Positions 22,590-35,769 of a DNA stretch of 64,000 nt are shown here, piece by piece. The notes below the pieces were generated by a model. That model did no database searches. It was not told the DNA's origin and worked only from the letters and a program-made list of their open reading frames with translations. Every line of letters starts with the position of its first letter. Position 1 is the stretch's first letter. The stretch covers positions 5,374,536 to 5,438,535 of the forward strand of contig BSYO01000014.1 of assembly GCA_033239525.1 (NCBI GenBank). The letters run 5' to 3'. Position numbers and translations under genes: made by a program. This stretch comes from Nepenthes gracilis. Its lineage: Eukaryota > Streptophyta > Magnoliopsida > Caryophyllales > Nepenthaceae.

Positions 22590-23110
22590 TGAAGGGGACT
22601 CTATTGAGTTCTAATAGGGAATTCTTTCAAATTAATGGGATTTAATGAAGCCAATCGTGCCAATTATGCAGATGCTAGTTTAATTATTAGATGGTGTATA
22701 TTTATTGATAATATCCTTATTTCTTGAAAAAGTAAGAAGAAATATCATGTGTCAAAGTCTTCCACAGAGTCTGGGTACTGTGCTATGTCTTCAACTTGTT
22801 CAAAGATTGTCTGATTGAGGGGTTCGTTGGGAAACTTGGTGATCCGTAACTTAATCCTACCATTCTTCATGCTTATAACAACAGTGCAGTGCTATCAAAA
22901 TTGCCGACAATCTAGTCTTTTATGAGTGCACAAAATATATTAAAGTATATTGTCACTATATTCATGAAGCACTTGACCAATATGTGATTACTTTTCTTCA
23001 TATCTCCACCGATCTTTAATAGTGGATATTTTTACCAAGACTTTATCACAACAATAATATCAATTCATAATTGACAAATTAATATTTCTTGATAGGTTAG
23101 CATTAATTTG
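22590..23110 (+). pseudogene. Copia RNase H / pol C-terminus remnant
   Basis: In shifting plus-strand frames: NYADASLI, WCIFID, ISWKSKKKYHVSKSSTES, YCAMSSTC, then ISTDL and IFLPRLYHNN. This is the C-terminal block of plant Ty1/copia polyproteins (consensus ADW...STTG..., SWKSKKQ..VSKSSTE.EYRAM, HIATDLQ.ADIFTK). Several frameshifts and stops. It has opposite orientation to the copia copy immediately to the right. Confidence 0.8.
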
Positions 23111-23195
23111 ACAAGGAATGTCAGCAAGATCAAGCATAATATATATCGATACGTCTTTAGATTTGAATTTTTTAATGAATCAGGGAGTAGCCTTT

Positions 23196-24058
23196 TGTAA
23201 GGGATTGGCCGACAAGTTAGTTGGACTAAGAGAAAAGAGCAATGATGACAACGACAAATAGCAGATAAACAATATCGACACAGTAGAGAAAAAAATTGAG
23301 ACATATAATTTTACATGAAAAACTCTCTTCTAAATAAAAGAAAAAAAACATGGGACGACTCATCCATAAATTTTCACTACATAAAATCGGTTACAGAAAC
23401 TGCAAATACAAAAATTTGACTCATTGTATCAAATCGACCAAAGCAACGGTGAATATAGAAGAAATCTCAATGGTAAGAAAACTTTCTTCTCTCTTTTCTT
23501 CACTGTCTCTTACTAGCGGCAGTCACTGATCTTTGATCTTACAAAGTAATTGGCGAAAGTCTTAAAGTCTCTTTTAGGCGCACTCCCCGTTTATATAAAC
23601 CCTAAACACGTGAGTTTTCCCACGCTTTTCCAAAAACCCTAAATATGCTTGGTAGCCGGTCATCCTTCATCACAAGCAAATCAATTTCTCTTCAGACTCA
23701 ATAGTCTGGATGCCCTTCGATCTTGCAAGCTCAATTGCCCCTTGGAATTGGTAGTCGGTTTGTCACCTTCGTCTTGCTAGTCCAGTTGCCTCTTCGACAA
23801 GGCAGTCCAGTTGATCTACCTTTGGCTCGTCAGTTCAGCTAGTCATCAAGTTCTCCAGTTGGGTCGATCGTCTGTCAGATCGGCAATTTGGTTAGATGCC
23901 TTTTGGCCCGGCTCCTGATTGCCCATCAATCGCTTTACCGCATGTACTTTGCAATAATACTCCATCTCAGTATTCTACCAATGTGAGTGTTTGGTCAAAA
24001 CTCTGATCGACCTGTCAATTAAATATCGACCTACACGAGAGTGATCCATATCCCAACA
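23196..24058 (-). repeat. Copia 3' LTR
   Basis: TGTAAGGGATTGG...TCCCAACA gives TG/CA ends. On the minus strand it begins TGTTGGGATATGG directly after GTGAGGAAAAATT, the expected polypurine context following the RNase H gene. 863 bp; no partner LTR found to the right. Confidence 0.65.
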
Positions 24059-26790
24059 AATTTTTCCTCACAATTGTGTGGGACAATATCTATCATTTCA
24101 ACAATATTACGATAGATTTCAAACTTCTTTCTCGGTAGTACTTTAGTCATCATATCTGACCCATTCTCCTTGATTCTAACACTATTGAGTACTAACAGCT
24201 TTGAGTCAACGACATCTCACATCCAATAATATCTGACATCAATATGCTTTGATTTGAAGTGGAATGAAGAGTTTCTATAGAGGTAGATTGTACTTAGATT
24301 GTCACAAAGTAGTACGCACCTCTCTTGCCTAAAGCCAAGCTCTCGGATGAACTTATTCATCCACTGCATTTCCTTACTCGCCTCTATCATAGCAATAAAC
24401 TCTACCTTGGTGGTTAAGAGAGTAATGTACTTTTGCAACTTCAACTGTCAGGAGACTGTTCCTCCCGTAAATTTGACCATGTATCCCGAGGTGGACTTCC
24501 GGCAGTCAACATCGCCCACTATATCAGTATCAAGGTATCTGACCAGATGTGGATTGTCATCGCTAAAATACAAGCACACCTTAGATATTCCTCAGAGATA
24601 TCTCAATATCCACTTTACCGCGGATCAATGTTCCTTTTCAGGGTTTAACAGAAAACGGCTGATTGTGCCAATGACATGAATAATGTCCGGTCTCAGGCAT
24701 ACCATAGCATACATCTAGCTACTTACGACTGAGGAGTATGGTATATCTCTCATACTTGCCTTCTCATCATACGAGGAAGGACATTGTCAGTTGCTCAGTT
24801 TTAAGTGTCCGGCCAATAGAGTGCTCACCGGCTTCGACTTCCCCATGTTAAAACATTGGAGCACGTTCTCAATATAACCCTCCTGATACAACCACAACTT
24901 TCTTTCCTGACGGTCGTGAAATATCCTAATACCTAGAATCTTCTTTTTCTGCCCCAAATCTTTCATGGCAAAGGCCTTCCCGAGCTTCTGCTTCAATTCT
25001 TTGATCCTGGAGGTATCTCAGCTGACAATCAGCATGTTATCCACATAGAGATGGAAAATAATGAAGTCATCTTTGAAAAAACTCCGTACAAAGACGTAAT
25101 GATCTGAAATAATCTTTTGGTATATTTGACCGACCATGACAAACTCGAATTTCTTATACTATTGCCTTGGAGCTTTTTTCAACCCATATAAGTTTTTTCT
25201 CAAACGACACACTAGTTGTTCCTTCCCATCAACTCGAAATCTCTCCATCTGCTCCATGTAAATCTCTCCTCAAGATCACCATAGGGAAACGCCGTCCGAA
25301 CATCTAGTTATTTCACTTTCAAGTCAAGAACAGTGGCCAATTCGAGCACTATCTGGATTGAAGACATCTTCATAATCGGGGTAAAGATCACATCAAACTC
25401 AATACCCCTCCGCTTGTTGAAACCTTTCACCACCAGCCTTACATTATACCTTAGTTTTGGGCTATTCTCATCAATTTTTAGGTGGAAGACCCACTTGTTC
25501 TTCAGCGCTCGCTTCCTTTTTGACAATTGTGTCAGCTCAAGCATGTGTTTTTCATGTAAAGAGTTCATCTTGTTTTATATGGCTTCCATCCACTCCGTTC
25601 TACGCTTATCATTCATGGCTTCCTCAAAACTCTCAGACTCCCCTCCATCCATGAGCAATACATACTCATCGGTCAATAGGCAACAGAGGGTCTTTGGTTT
25701 CTTAAGGATCGCTGAAGCAAAATGGTCTCAGCCGATTTGACAACATTATGAGTAGTGTCATCCTCATCCCCATTGGGTGTTAGAGTCTCCCAGTCTGCAT
25801 CCCCTTCAGGAATATCATAGCCATTGACCTCCTAATGAACCGACTTTGATCGGATAGACTCAAAGCTTGTATCAGCAGCCCGACCACTATCATAGTTGGA
25901 AGAGACCTTCATTTTCTTTCCAATATCTTCGATCATCTCATCCTCAATTAATACTACATCCCTTGACCAGACGAACATTTTCTCAACAGGGTCATAGAGT
26001 CGATATCCTAGCTCGTCTTTCTCATAGCCCAGGAAGATGCATTCCCTTGTCATCAGTTCCAACTTTGTCTTCTTGTCCTTTGGGATGTAAATAAATGCTC
26101 TACACCCAAATTACTCCAAATGACCATAGGATGCCTTCCCACCAGACCACATCTTCTATGAGATTTCTCCATTCAACGAGTCGCTCAGAGATCGGTTGAT
26201 AATATAGGTCACTGCCTTCAAAGCTTTTCCCTAGAACAAATCGAGGAGCTTTGCCTCCGAGAGTATACAACGGACTCTCTCCATCAACGTTTGGTTCATC
26301 AGTTTGGTCACTCTATTCAACTACGGTGTCTTCGGTAGGGTCCTTTGATGTCAAATACCATATGATCGACAGTATGCATCAAAATATTTGATATACTCAC
26401 TACTGTTATCACTCCGGATGTACTTTAACTTTTTTCCCGTCTGCCTCTCCACCAAGTTATAAAAGTGTTCAAAAACACCAAGGGCTTGATCCTTTGGCTT
26501 CAGCAAATATGTCAACAACTTTCTTGAACGATAGTCAATAAACGAGACGAAGCATAGTGCTCCTTTGAGTAATTTCTCCTTGAATGGGCTGTATATATTG
26601 GTGTGAACCAACTTAAGCAATTCGGCCCTCCTGGTGGACGAGTTTCCAATGAACGAAACTCGCCGTTGTTTCCCCGCCAGGCAATGAGGGCACGTCTTCA
26701 ACTTAACTTCTTTTATACCTCGAAGAATATCCTTCTCAGTCAGATTATTCAGTCCCTTCTCGTTCATGATATATATCAATCATTGCTTAA
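24059..26790 (-). pseudogene. Ty1/copia pol remnant (integrase, RT, RNase H), 5'-truncated
   Basis: Read right to left: GAG-pre-integrase end with CPHCLAGKQRRVSF, integrase core with FIDYRSRKL and ERQTGKKLKYIRSDN.SEY (26351-26779); CIFLGYEKDELGYRLYDP (about 26040); reverse transcriptase start with NKWVFHLKID and VKGFNKRRGIEFD (25308-25568); RT end with MKDLG and LGIRIFHD (24787-24996); RNase H with TTKVEFIAM and CDN.STIYL (24217-24444). In order this is integrase, RT, RNase H, the copia gene order, resembling Tork-lineage sequences. Gag, protease, the 5' LTR and the zinc HHCC start are missing. Multiple frameshifts; inactive. Confidence 0.9.
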
Positions 26791-27649
26791 AGTTATTTTC
26801 TAAAAAAATTTAAAATGGGTTTTTCTCTATTTACCACTATGTGTCTTTTATTATATGAGTTACAAAATTTTGTATGTAAAATTTATTGGCCTATAATTTT
26901 TCTGGATAAATGTTGCAATAGTTTATGACATATTTATAGCTTTCCCTGTTGTCACTCAGGTTGTCAGAGGTGGTCTAAGGCTAGTCATGACAATATTCAT
27001 GTAAGCCTTACGATATTTAATTTATTTTTTATTTTTTTGAAAAATTTGAAGTTCCATGAGAATATATAATGAATTTACAGATATGACCTGCCTAACTACC
27101 GTGTTAGACTTATAAAAGTTTGTATACTTTCGCAGAAAATTTGTTTTAATATAGAAATATTTAAGTGTCAAGTATTATATAAATAGAAAACTATGTGTTA
27201 GCTTCCTAACAAAAGAAAGTTTGGAGTATTATAATTTTTGTTCCATTAAGATATGATCAATTTATCCTACATATTTATAGTTTTACGTGAAATGATAACT
27301 TTTTTAAAGTTTTCCGAAACTAAATAAACTATCAATTAAATTTGGACAAACTCAATTATGGCACGAAATCTTGAAGTTCAGGGGCTAATTATTTGTTTTT
27401 ATTAGTCAATGTATTATTGTTTAACACATAATAAATTTTAGGCTAAATATAAAAATTATAGATAATTTGACTTACGTAGTATAAAACAATCAAGCACAAC
27501 AATAATATCTTTGATTAATCATGAATACATTTATTCTCATTATAATTAAATATAAATATATTTATTATCATCAAAATATTTTAATAAATTTTAAACTAAT
27601 ACCCAAAATCCTTGTACCTTTTTGACATTTATGAAACTCCTAGCTTTAC
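26791..27649. other. AT-rich unassigned stretch
   Basis: About 860 bp beginning where the copia integrase is cut off. Short AT-rich frames only; no LTR ends, no RNA gene, no repeat shared with the rest of the window that I can see. Confidence 0.4.
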
Positions 27650-28151
27650 ATCAAATCGCTCTCCTGTCCTTTGTATAACTTTGCTAATTGTGGTGTTATG
27701 CCTTAGGATCTATCCAAACCTTAGTCAAGATGTCACAAGTTTGGTCTTTCAATACAATTGTTGGGACTCGTGACCCTTGGTGAGCTTTTACTCTTGCACT
27801 AGGACTTACTCTTGGTTAGATATCTCGGACTTTTTTCAGCATTTTGATGCCTATTCGGGATCTCAAATTATTTGGATTTTAATTGTTATATTAAGAATTT
27901 CAGCTTCCTTACAATCTCGATAATCCTATTTGAAACTTACGTTACAGTTGGCTGAGCCTTGTTATCTTGGCATTAGAGCAGCATGGTCCTCCTGAGGTTC
28001 AAACATCCTAATATTTTATAAGATATAGATAGATGATAAGAATGTTTGATGATCTACAATATACTCCACCTATTATTATATCAAATCAGGTTCAAGATCA
28101 CAATCGTGTCAAATTCAAAGACCAAGTGCTTGAATCTAACAACGCCGTAGG
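27650..28151 (+). repeat. Dispersed leader-like repeat, copy 2
   Basis: Partner of 20250-20830. Includes TTGGCATTAGAGC (27967-27980 region) and the shared open frame without the early stop (MFDDLQY, PPIII, QVQDHNR). Cut off at 28151 by the insertion of the gypsy LTR. Confidence 0.55.
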
Positions 28152-30472
28152 TGTGACGGAACGGGTCCTAATCCTCTAAGGACCTCTGTCAATAATCTTA
28201 CTTTAACCAATGCCTATAATTAAAGCACAGAGATTCTGCAGAAAATTAGCAGAAATTTTGGCAAAATTTTCTCTACAATTAAACGAAAATTAAAAATAAA
28301 ACCTATTAATTTACACCTGTACAAAGCATATATATATTTTCAGACTTCAAATTACACTCCTCATCACATACACGGGATCCACATAGGCCATATCATCCAT
28401 GGCTCTAACACAAAATATACAACTACCATATTTAATAAAAAATAGAGATGTCTTCTAAGCCTAAACAACTTTCACAAATTAAAATAAGGGCGGAAGCATA
28501 ACTAAATTTATAAAGGACCTGCAAAAGCACAACAAGAATCCACAATCATGCATAACATATTATATTAAAAGCTAATATACAACATAATCTAGTTTAACTA
28601 TTTACATTCAATTACTATAAACATATCCCAAAATTCTAAGTTTTCGAAGTCCAGCAACCTCCTTGAGCGAGTCATTCATCTTACTCTAACTAATCAGGTA
28701 TCAGTTTATAACTCTCATCTGGAAGAAAGAAGAAATAAGAATGTGCTAATAGCCCAACAAGTACCTTATGTCAAAGTAATAAATAAGAATAATGAAATTA
28801 AATAAGAGAATATACGAGCACATGAAAAGAAAGCATATTAGAACTTGGTTAGACATAATCGGAGTGCAATTTGGCTTCTTTCTTTTATTCTTATTTTTCT
28901 TTAGAATGTAAATTAACATATTTATTCATCTTTTCGGATTCGGGTCAATAAGCCTTACTAATAAAGGTATGAGAGGATGAGAAAAGAATCATGATCACTC
29001 CTCATAATCTAATGCCATGGTCCATGTTGCTACCCTGTGGTAGACTTTCCATCATCATATCACATGTCATAAGTGCCCCCATGTCCCTCGAGGCCCAGAG
29101 GTAGTCCTTTTCCTTCTACAATAATATCCTAAGGTGTACCAAGAAGTATAACTGTTACAATACACGGCTAGAACTAATCATTGAGTCTCTACTATCATAC
29201 AATGGCACACCAAAGAATATTACCCATCAAAACATAAATCCAAGTCCTGGTTTCATGATTACTTGTTCCTTTGAGGAAGGATTCCACCAAAATTCCTTTC
29301 ACAAATATCTCTATCTGGGAGATCAAATTCATCATATTCCATAATGTTGAATTTTTCTCCAAATATTCGTATCTTATTATCTTCTTTACGAATTTAAGTC
29401 TTTTCATAATTTAACTTATATACAAATATCAAAGACTTATGTAAGAATAACCGAGACATAGCAGAGATCCAAATTCTTTACCAGAGAGGAGCATTTGGCT
29501 TTGAAAGCGTTCGGACGCGAATTTCCCTTACCATTGGATATACCAAAACTTCAAGATTAAATGATTAAACTTGTACAAATATTCATACCAATTGATAAGC
29601 ATTTAAACATAGAAAAATTACACAAAATATCGTTTAGAGTTTTCGGGTGAATAGTACCCGTGAACAGTGCACATGAACAGTGCACGTGAACAATGCACTG
29701 ACGCACAAATCGACCAATTGTCAAAATTTTGGATACCTAACGGAAACTTTGTCAAACCCAAGGTATGGGTAACTAAAATCCCAAGTTAATTTATACATTA
29801 AACCCCGAAATAAAACTTGAACGGTGTCTGAGCGCAGGTTAGGAGCTTTGTGAACGAATTTTCATACATAACTACAAATTCGGATATCGAACTAATAAAT
29901 TAATTTACCCAAATTATGCATAATCATATTCTAATCCCAAAATAACCAAAATCCCTAAAAATCCCGTGAGAATTCATGCCCAATGTGTAGGTTAAGGTTC
30001 TCGTTGTCTGAAACCGAACCTAGACTATAAATTGGAACTCCAAATTAGCATATATTCATTCTTAGATTATGAGAAGTATAAAATATAAATTTAATTAGGT
30101 ATCTAAAAAAGGATACCCGAAGAAAATAAAGTAAAAGTGCAAGAAAATGAAAGTGCAGGATATGAGGGTACTTGCCTCGACCCGATCTACAACTTTCACA
30201 ACTAACTCGAAGTCGGAATCGGATTCAAGGACCTCCATTTCCTCCTCTTCTCCTTCGCGTGCTTTTCCCCCTCACCGGCTTTCCGCGGTTGCTGCTGTGC
30301 TCCACCTCACCATGCTAGCCTTCCGCGCTGGTCACCGCCGCGTGACCGTTGCCGGCCATCACTGACCCCCACCCGCTGACGCCACTTTCCTCCTTCCCCT
30401 TTCTCTCCCCCAAACCCTTGCCCGAACCCCCCTTTCCCCGTTGTTTATTTTTCCTTCTGCTGCTTGTTTATC

Positions 30473-30519
<47 letters not shown>

Positions 30520-30710
30520 TGCGTTTTCTTTATTCTAAAACCCAAATCAATACTCAAACAATTAAACGGGCGCACCTCGAGCGCCCACCCAACATATCCA
30601 ATTATCCTTCAAAATTTTATAATATTTACTTAATTTTTCTCACGTCCAATTTACCCAAAATAATAAAAAATCCCAATTATGTCTGATAAAAAAAAATTTG
30701 GGATGTTATA
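28152..30710 (-). repeat. Gypsy 3' LTR (family shared with 62001-64000)
   Basis: 2,559 bp, TGTGACGG...GATGTTATA, followed by TTCTCCTCCACTT (polypurine complement) and TATAAAAATTTCGTCATCAA, the del/Tekay-type polyprotein end. Read on the minus strand. Contains a TTA microsatellite, a donor-like box (30170-30177) and the AGCCCAACAAGT box near 28750. Confidence 0.8.
30473..30513. repeat. (TTA)n microsatellite in LTR
   Basis: About 13 ATT units. The same kind of repeat lies near the transcript start of LTRs at 31950 (as TAA), 40799 and 46531. Confidence 0.9.
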
Positions 30711-31790
30711 TTCTCCTCCACTTATAAAAATTTCGTCATCAAAATTTGACAAATCTCGAAATTCTCGAGTCAGAGGTAATCTTCCAAGCGTTCCTAAATC
30801 ACCTGCTTGGTTAGACTATAATCCTAAGGAACCTTAGGCATTTAGATTATTCTAATCCTTATCTTCCTGACCAATCGATCAAAATCTAAATTGAAACTTC
30901 GTAAGGGAACTAAGCTCTAAATTTCTCGACACAACTCATCATGATCATTTAACTATTTCTCCAATTAACGATACCTGGGAGACATCACATAAACCTACCA
31001 AGTTCGAAGGCAACTCAAATTTATTAACTGGCTCTCCAACTTAGCTCAAACCTCAATCGGCCGAGAATCCTTACTTCAAGTTATGCTAAGCCTCAAAAAA
31101 CTATCTTTTCTTAACCTCTAATTGAACCTTAACATATATGGCTCAATAAGCTTCCGCTGCGCAACTCTGATTAATTTTCCAATTACGAATAATCTAGTTA
31201 TAATTCAATATTCAAGTTCTCTTATCAAGCTCGGCCAAGATTCTGATATAAACTCCAAATCATCATTAAACCTCGAAGACGAAATAATTCACATTCTCAC
31301 TACATCATTGGAATACCATCAAACCAACGTTTCCTTAAATTACATAATCTATACGAAATACTTAGATCACATAGCCCCCACCATTAGAACAATTCCTAAG
31401 GTATTCATGTCCTGCAGACAAAACCCGCAATCTTCAAATCACAACCAGATTAAAACTGCCATTGTAACAGTCACCCAAGAATTTGGTATGATTTAGGTTG
31501 TCACATAAGTCTCGAAATCCATACATTTAGCAACCTTAGAATCTCGTTGGCATACCGACAAGCCAACTAATTCAACCCAAACATGATCTCCATAACTATA
31601 CTCAATCACTCAAACCTACTCACGGTTTACTTTCCACATTTCCTATGAAACATCGAAAATACACGGAGTCTGAAGACTCCCAACATCGATTATCAGCACG
31701 AAGGCCCGCTTCCTTAAAAACACTAAGATTTATCTCAGCAATCCTTAAATGGGTCCATTTATAATATGCTGGATCCCATTTGAAATATTT
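30711..31790 (-). other. Gypsy internal remnant, non-coding
   Basis: Internal sequence next to the 3' LTR; parts align with 41009-41560 of the other non-autonomous element (shared CTTCCGCTGCGCAACTCTGAT). No pol domain found. Truncated at about 31790 by LTR fragments of opposite orientation. Confidence 0.55.
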
Positions 31791-31952
31791 TAATATTTAT
31801 CATAATTTTTAGATATTTTAAACGTGAAAAAAATAAATTAAAATATTATAAAATTTTGATGAACGATCGAGATTTCGAAATGGCACTCGGAGCGTGCCCG
31901 TACTGTTGTCCAAATACCGACTTGAATTTAAAAATAAAGAAAAGTAGAATTA

Positions 31953-32030
<78 letters not shown>

Positions 32031-32744
32031 TAAAAAGAAAAAGAAAAGAATGGGAAAAGATGAAGCAGAGAGGGAGTCAGGGAGAGAGAGTGTGGGAGAT
32101 TAGGGTTTTGCGTAGAAAGGATGAGGAGGAAGGAGAAGAGGAGAGAGGGAGAAGGAGAAGGAGGAGAAGGGAGAGGAGGAGTTCGGCAACGATGGTGGCT
32201 CGCGGGTGAGGCCTCGGTGGTCGCGAGCTGAGGTGACGATGGCGTTGGGTGAGGGAATAGACACCGGAAGAGTCAACGGCGGCCATTCGGGCGGTAGCGA
32301 CGACATCGGTGGCCGCTGTGGTAGCAGTGACGACATAGGAGGTTGATTCGTGTGTATGGTAGAGGTCGACGCTAGAGAAAGAGAGAGAAGCCACGTTGGA
32401 GGAGGAAGCCGCATAAGGAGAGAGAGGGAGGCAGCAGAGCAGTGACGGTTGTGCCGGTGAGGCAACGTCAGGATGGCCGGCGATGGCTACGCAGGCAGCA
32501 GCAGCAGTGGCGGTTGCGGGCGGCGGCGGCGCGATGGTGGAGCGCGCTGGCAGAGAGCCGCGCAGAGAGGAGAGAGAAAGGACATGACAGAGGAGAGAGA
32601 AATGTTCGATTAGAGTGCTTCGGGATATCTTTTCTTTAAATCTGTAGAGTATAATATTAAGGTAAGTATCCTCTAACTTTATTCTTGATCTGATTTAATT
32701 TTTGATATGTTTTGACTATTGTTGGAGATTTTACTAACATGCAT
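31791..32744 (+). repeat. Gypsy LTR fragment (family of 38562), plus strand, copy 1
   Basis: Carries the transcript-proximal LTR portion in plus orientation: AAATTAAAATATTATAAAAT, a GGCACTCGGAGCGTGCCCGT block (compare the complement at 40855-40885 and 46640-46665), a long TAA microsatellite (31950-32030), a GA-rich leader and AGGTAAGTATCC at 32660. Truncated at both ends. Short GC-rich open frames here are LTR sequence. Confidence 0.75.
31950..32030. repeat. (TAAA)n/(TAA)n microsatellite
   Basis: AAAT repeats passing into some 20 TAA units. Confidence 0.9.
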
Positions 32745-33303
32745 TATTTATCATAATTTTTAAGTATTTCGAATGTGGTAAAAATAAATTAAAATATTAT
32801 AAAATTTTGAGTAACGATCGGAATTTCGGAGTGGCGCCCGGAGCTTGCCCGTACTGTTATCCAAATACCAAGTTGAATTTGAAAATAAAGAAAAGTAAAA
32901 TTATAAATAAAAATATATATATAATAACAATAATAATAATAATATATAATATATAAGAAAAAAAAGAAAAAGAAAAGAATGGGAAAAGAGGAAGCAAAGA
33001 GGGAGTCGGGGAGAGAGAGTACGGGAGATTAGGGTTTCGCGCAGAGAGGATGAGGAGGAAGGAGAAGAGGAGAGAGGGAGAAGGAGGAAAAGGGAGAGGA
33101 GGAGTTCGGCAGCGACGGTGGCTCTCGGGTGAGGCCTCGATGGTCACGGGCTAAGGCGACGGCGGCGTTGGGTGAGGGAATTGACGCTGGAAGAGTTGAC
33201 GGCGGTCGTTCAGGGTTGTAGCGGCGACATCGGTGGCCATGGTGGTAGCGGTGATGGCATAGGAGGTTAAGTTGTGTGCGTGGTAGAGGTCGACACTAGA
33301 GAG
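32745..33303 (+). repeat. Gypsy LTR fragment, plus strand, copy 2
   Basis: Repeats 31791-32370 in direct orientation (same AAATTAAAATATTATAAAAT, TGCCCGTACTGTT, GGAGAAGAGGAGAGAGGGAG blocks) and breaks at CTAGAGAGG. The head-to-tail pair of identical LTR segments suggests unequal recombination or successive insertions. Confidence 0.75.
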
Positions 33304-35769
33304 GTCCAAAAGCAATGCATCCCAAGTTCTTAATGCACAGAGGTCCGAAATTCTTAAGCTAGTCAAAGACCAAAGTTCTTTAAAAGTACAATAACTGAAT
33401 TTACTCAACAATGTAAATAATCAGACATCTTTTTACATGCAAATAGCTAGACTTCTTTTAAACATGCTCATGACCAGACTTCTTAAAATATTCAAACTTC
33501 ATGCAGATGTGCAAGTAACCAGACTTCTTGCAGATAAACAAATAACCAGACTTCTTAAAACATACAAAAGTTGGACATCTTCAATCATGCAAATGTAAAT
33601 GCCGGTCATCTTTAGTCATGCGATTACTAGACTTCTTTTAGACATGTAACTAACTAAACATCTTAAAACATGCCATTGACTACAGTTCTTCCTAAATGCA
33701 AATGATCGAAATTCTCTTATGATGCATTCATAAATAGTAACAATATGCAGAAATCAATTACCCCTTTTCATGATTCATGTAGGATACATAATAGAGAGAG
33801 AGAGTATGAAAATAATATTCCTTATCAGACTTTAAATATAAATTTATCGAAAACGTAGAGTACACTTGCCTGAAATTCTAATTTATGAACTTCCTTACAT
33901 TTAGCTGGATATCTCTTACTTAGATCTTGTCGGAACTCTTCGTCTTCTTCTTCTTCTTTGTTTCTTTTGTTTCTTTTATCTTTTGGCATCCCTTTTCTTT
34001 ATCTCCTAAAACTTTGCTCCCAAACTCCCAAGCTCAGAATTTATAGGCAATGGGGTCGGTGGGAGTAGGTGGGGACAAGTTAACTACTTCGTACTTCCTT
34101 TTCTTGCTCCAATTTCCTTTTTAGAACGTCAGTGCAGTAGGTGAGAGTAGGTTACCTACTACTGATATTTCATTCATCTCTCATTTTCTAGAGAATTCAA
34201 GTAGGTGAAAGCAATTCACCTACCCTGGCTGAATACTCTATTTCCAGAAACTCACTCAATCTCCTCCGAATTTACTCTATCATCTTCAAAAATCAACTCC
34301 AGATATTTACTTAACCGTCTCTGGAAATTCTCTCAATTCTCTCCAAAAATCGTCTCTGGGAATCTTCTTAATTGTCTCCGGAAACCTTCTTAATCGTCTC
34401 CGAAAATCATCTTCGAAAACCTTCTCAATCATCTCCTAAATTCGTTTACGGAAGCTTACTCAATTGTCTCCGAAAACTTATCCAAATGTCTCTGGAAGTC
34501 GTCTCCGAAAACTCACTCAATTGTCTCCTGAAATCATCTCTAAAAATTTACTCAATCGTCTCCGAATTGTCGTCTCCAGAAATCATCTTTAGATTATCAT
34601 CTCCGGAATCATCGTGTCTAGAGATCAAGGTGTCCGAACATCATCGTCATCAGAATCATAGTCTCCGAAGATCAAGGTCTCCAGAAATCATCGTCATCAG
34701 AATCATCGTCTTCAGAGATCATTGTTCATGGTCTCTGAAAGTTGTTGCCTCTGGAAATGTTGTTCATGGTCTCCGGAAGTTGTTGCCTCCGGAAACATTG
34801 TCTCCTGAAAACTTGTAATCTGGCTAGTCAACGCTCTCTTATTCCGATCAACTCGCCATCCCTCCAAACCGGCCATTTTCCTCACATGATTACCGGGCCA
34901 TTTCTCCACAAGCATCCCGGGAGGATTGTCATACCGACAATTTGTGTAGTCCAACATATTGCGCATACCGGTCATCCTTGGTGCAAAACATAGCGGCTAC
35001 TTCGCGGGCATTTAGCAAACCGGTCATTTTGCCCTTCCGGTAATTTCATGCATTCTGGCCTTTTCATCTTACCGACATTTTGCTAAAACTGGGCAATTTG
35101 TGCAAACCAGTAATTATCTCCTTAAAATTCATTCTGTCATCTCTCTCTCAAGCATACCGATTATTTCTCTCCTAGGCATACCGGTCATTTCTCTCATAAG
35201 CATGCCGATCATTTGCTGCCTCAACTGGTCAATGTTGCGTTGACCGGGCGTTTGGGCCAAAGACAGCCGACCTTTGAGCCTTAAGCCGCCAGCTACTTGG
35301 CTAAAGCCATGACTTTCTCTCTGTTGCTTATGCAGCTTTGCCTTCCAATGGCGGCTGAAACAACCGATTCTTCTCGCCTGAGTAATTTGTAATGCTTCCC
35401 ATTTTGGCCGGTCAACGAGTGTTCAACCGGGTATTTTCTTCTTACCCTTTTTATCCAATCAACGGTGCCAATTCTGATCAAACTTTGCCAAAATTTTCGG
35501 TTACATTTTATCACCAATTTTCCGGTCAATTATTTCCAAATTTTTCGGTCAACTAATGTCACCAAATTCTGGTGAAAGTTCTCCAAATTTTCGGTCAACC
35601 TTTATATCACCAAAATTCTAGTCAACATTTTTCTTGTAAATTTTTCAGTTAACTTGCCAACATTTTCTATAGATTTAATGATTTTCTTCATACCTTAATA
35701 TTTCTTCTATTAAATCAAATTTTTGATTATATGACCTTAATTACTATATATAAAAATTAGGATATTATA
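33304..35769 (-). repeat. Gypsy LTR, truncated (family of 10509-16705)
   Basis: Ends GATATTATA at 35769 after ACCTTAATTACTATATATAA, closely matching the ends at 13189 and 16705. Contains CAGACTTCTT-type and CTCCGAAAA-type repeats, GGTCAACAT-rich sequence, TATA (34039-34048) and donor-like (33864-33871) boxes. The left end lacks a TGT start. It interrupts a copia integrase at 35770. Confidence 0.75.
34039..34048 (-). promoter_or_regulatory. LTR TATA box
   Basis: CCTATAAATT on the minus strand, 168 bp upstream of the AGGCAAGT box. Confidence 0.4.

Noticed and set aside
31122..31496. 124-codon open frame
   Set aside because: No recognisable domain; internal non-coding region of a gypsy derivative, and the related stretch at 41490-41700 does not keep the frame.
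32077..32639. Ser/Pro-rich open frames on both strands
   Set aside because: Purine-rich LTR leader; the tandem copy at 32745-33303 does not preserve them.
34372..34818. 148-codon open frame with SEN-LRK repeats
   Set aside because: Translation of the CTCCGAAAA-type short repeat of an LTR.
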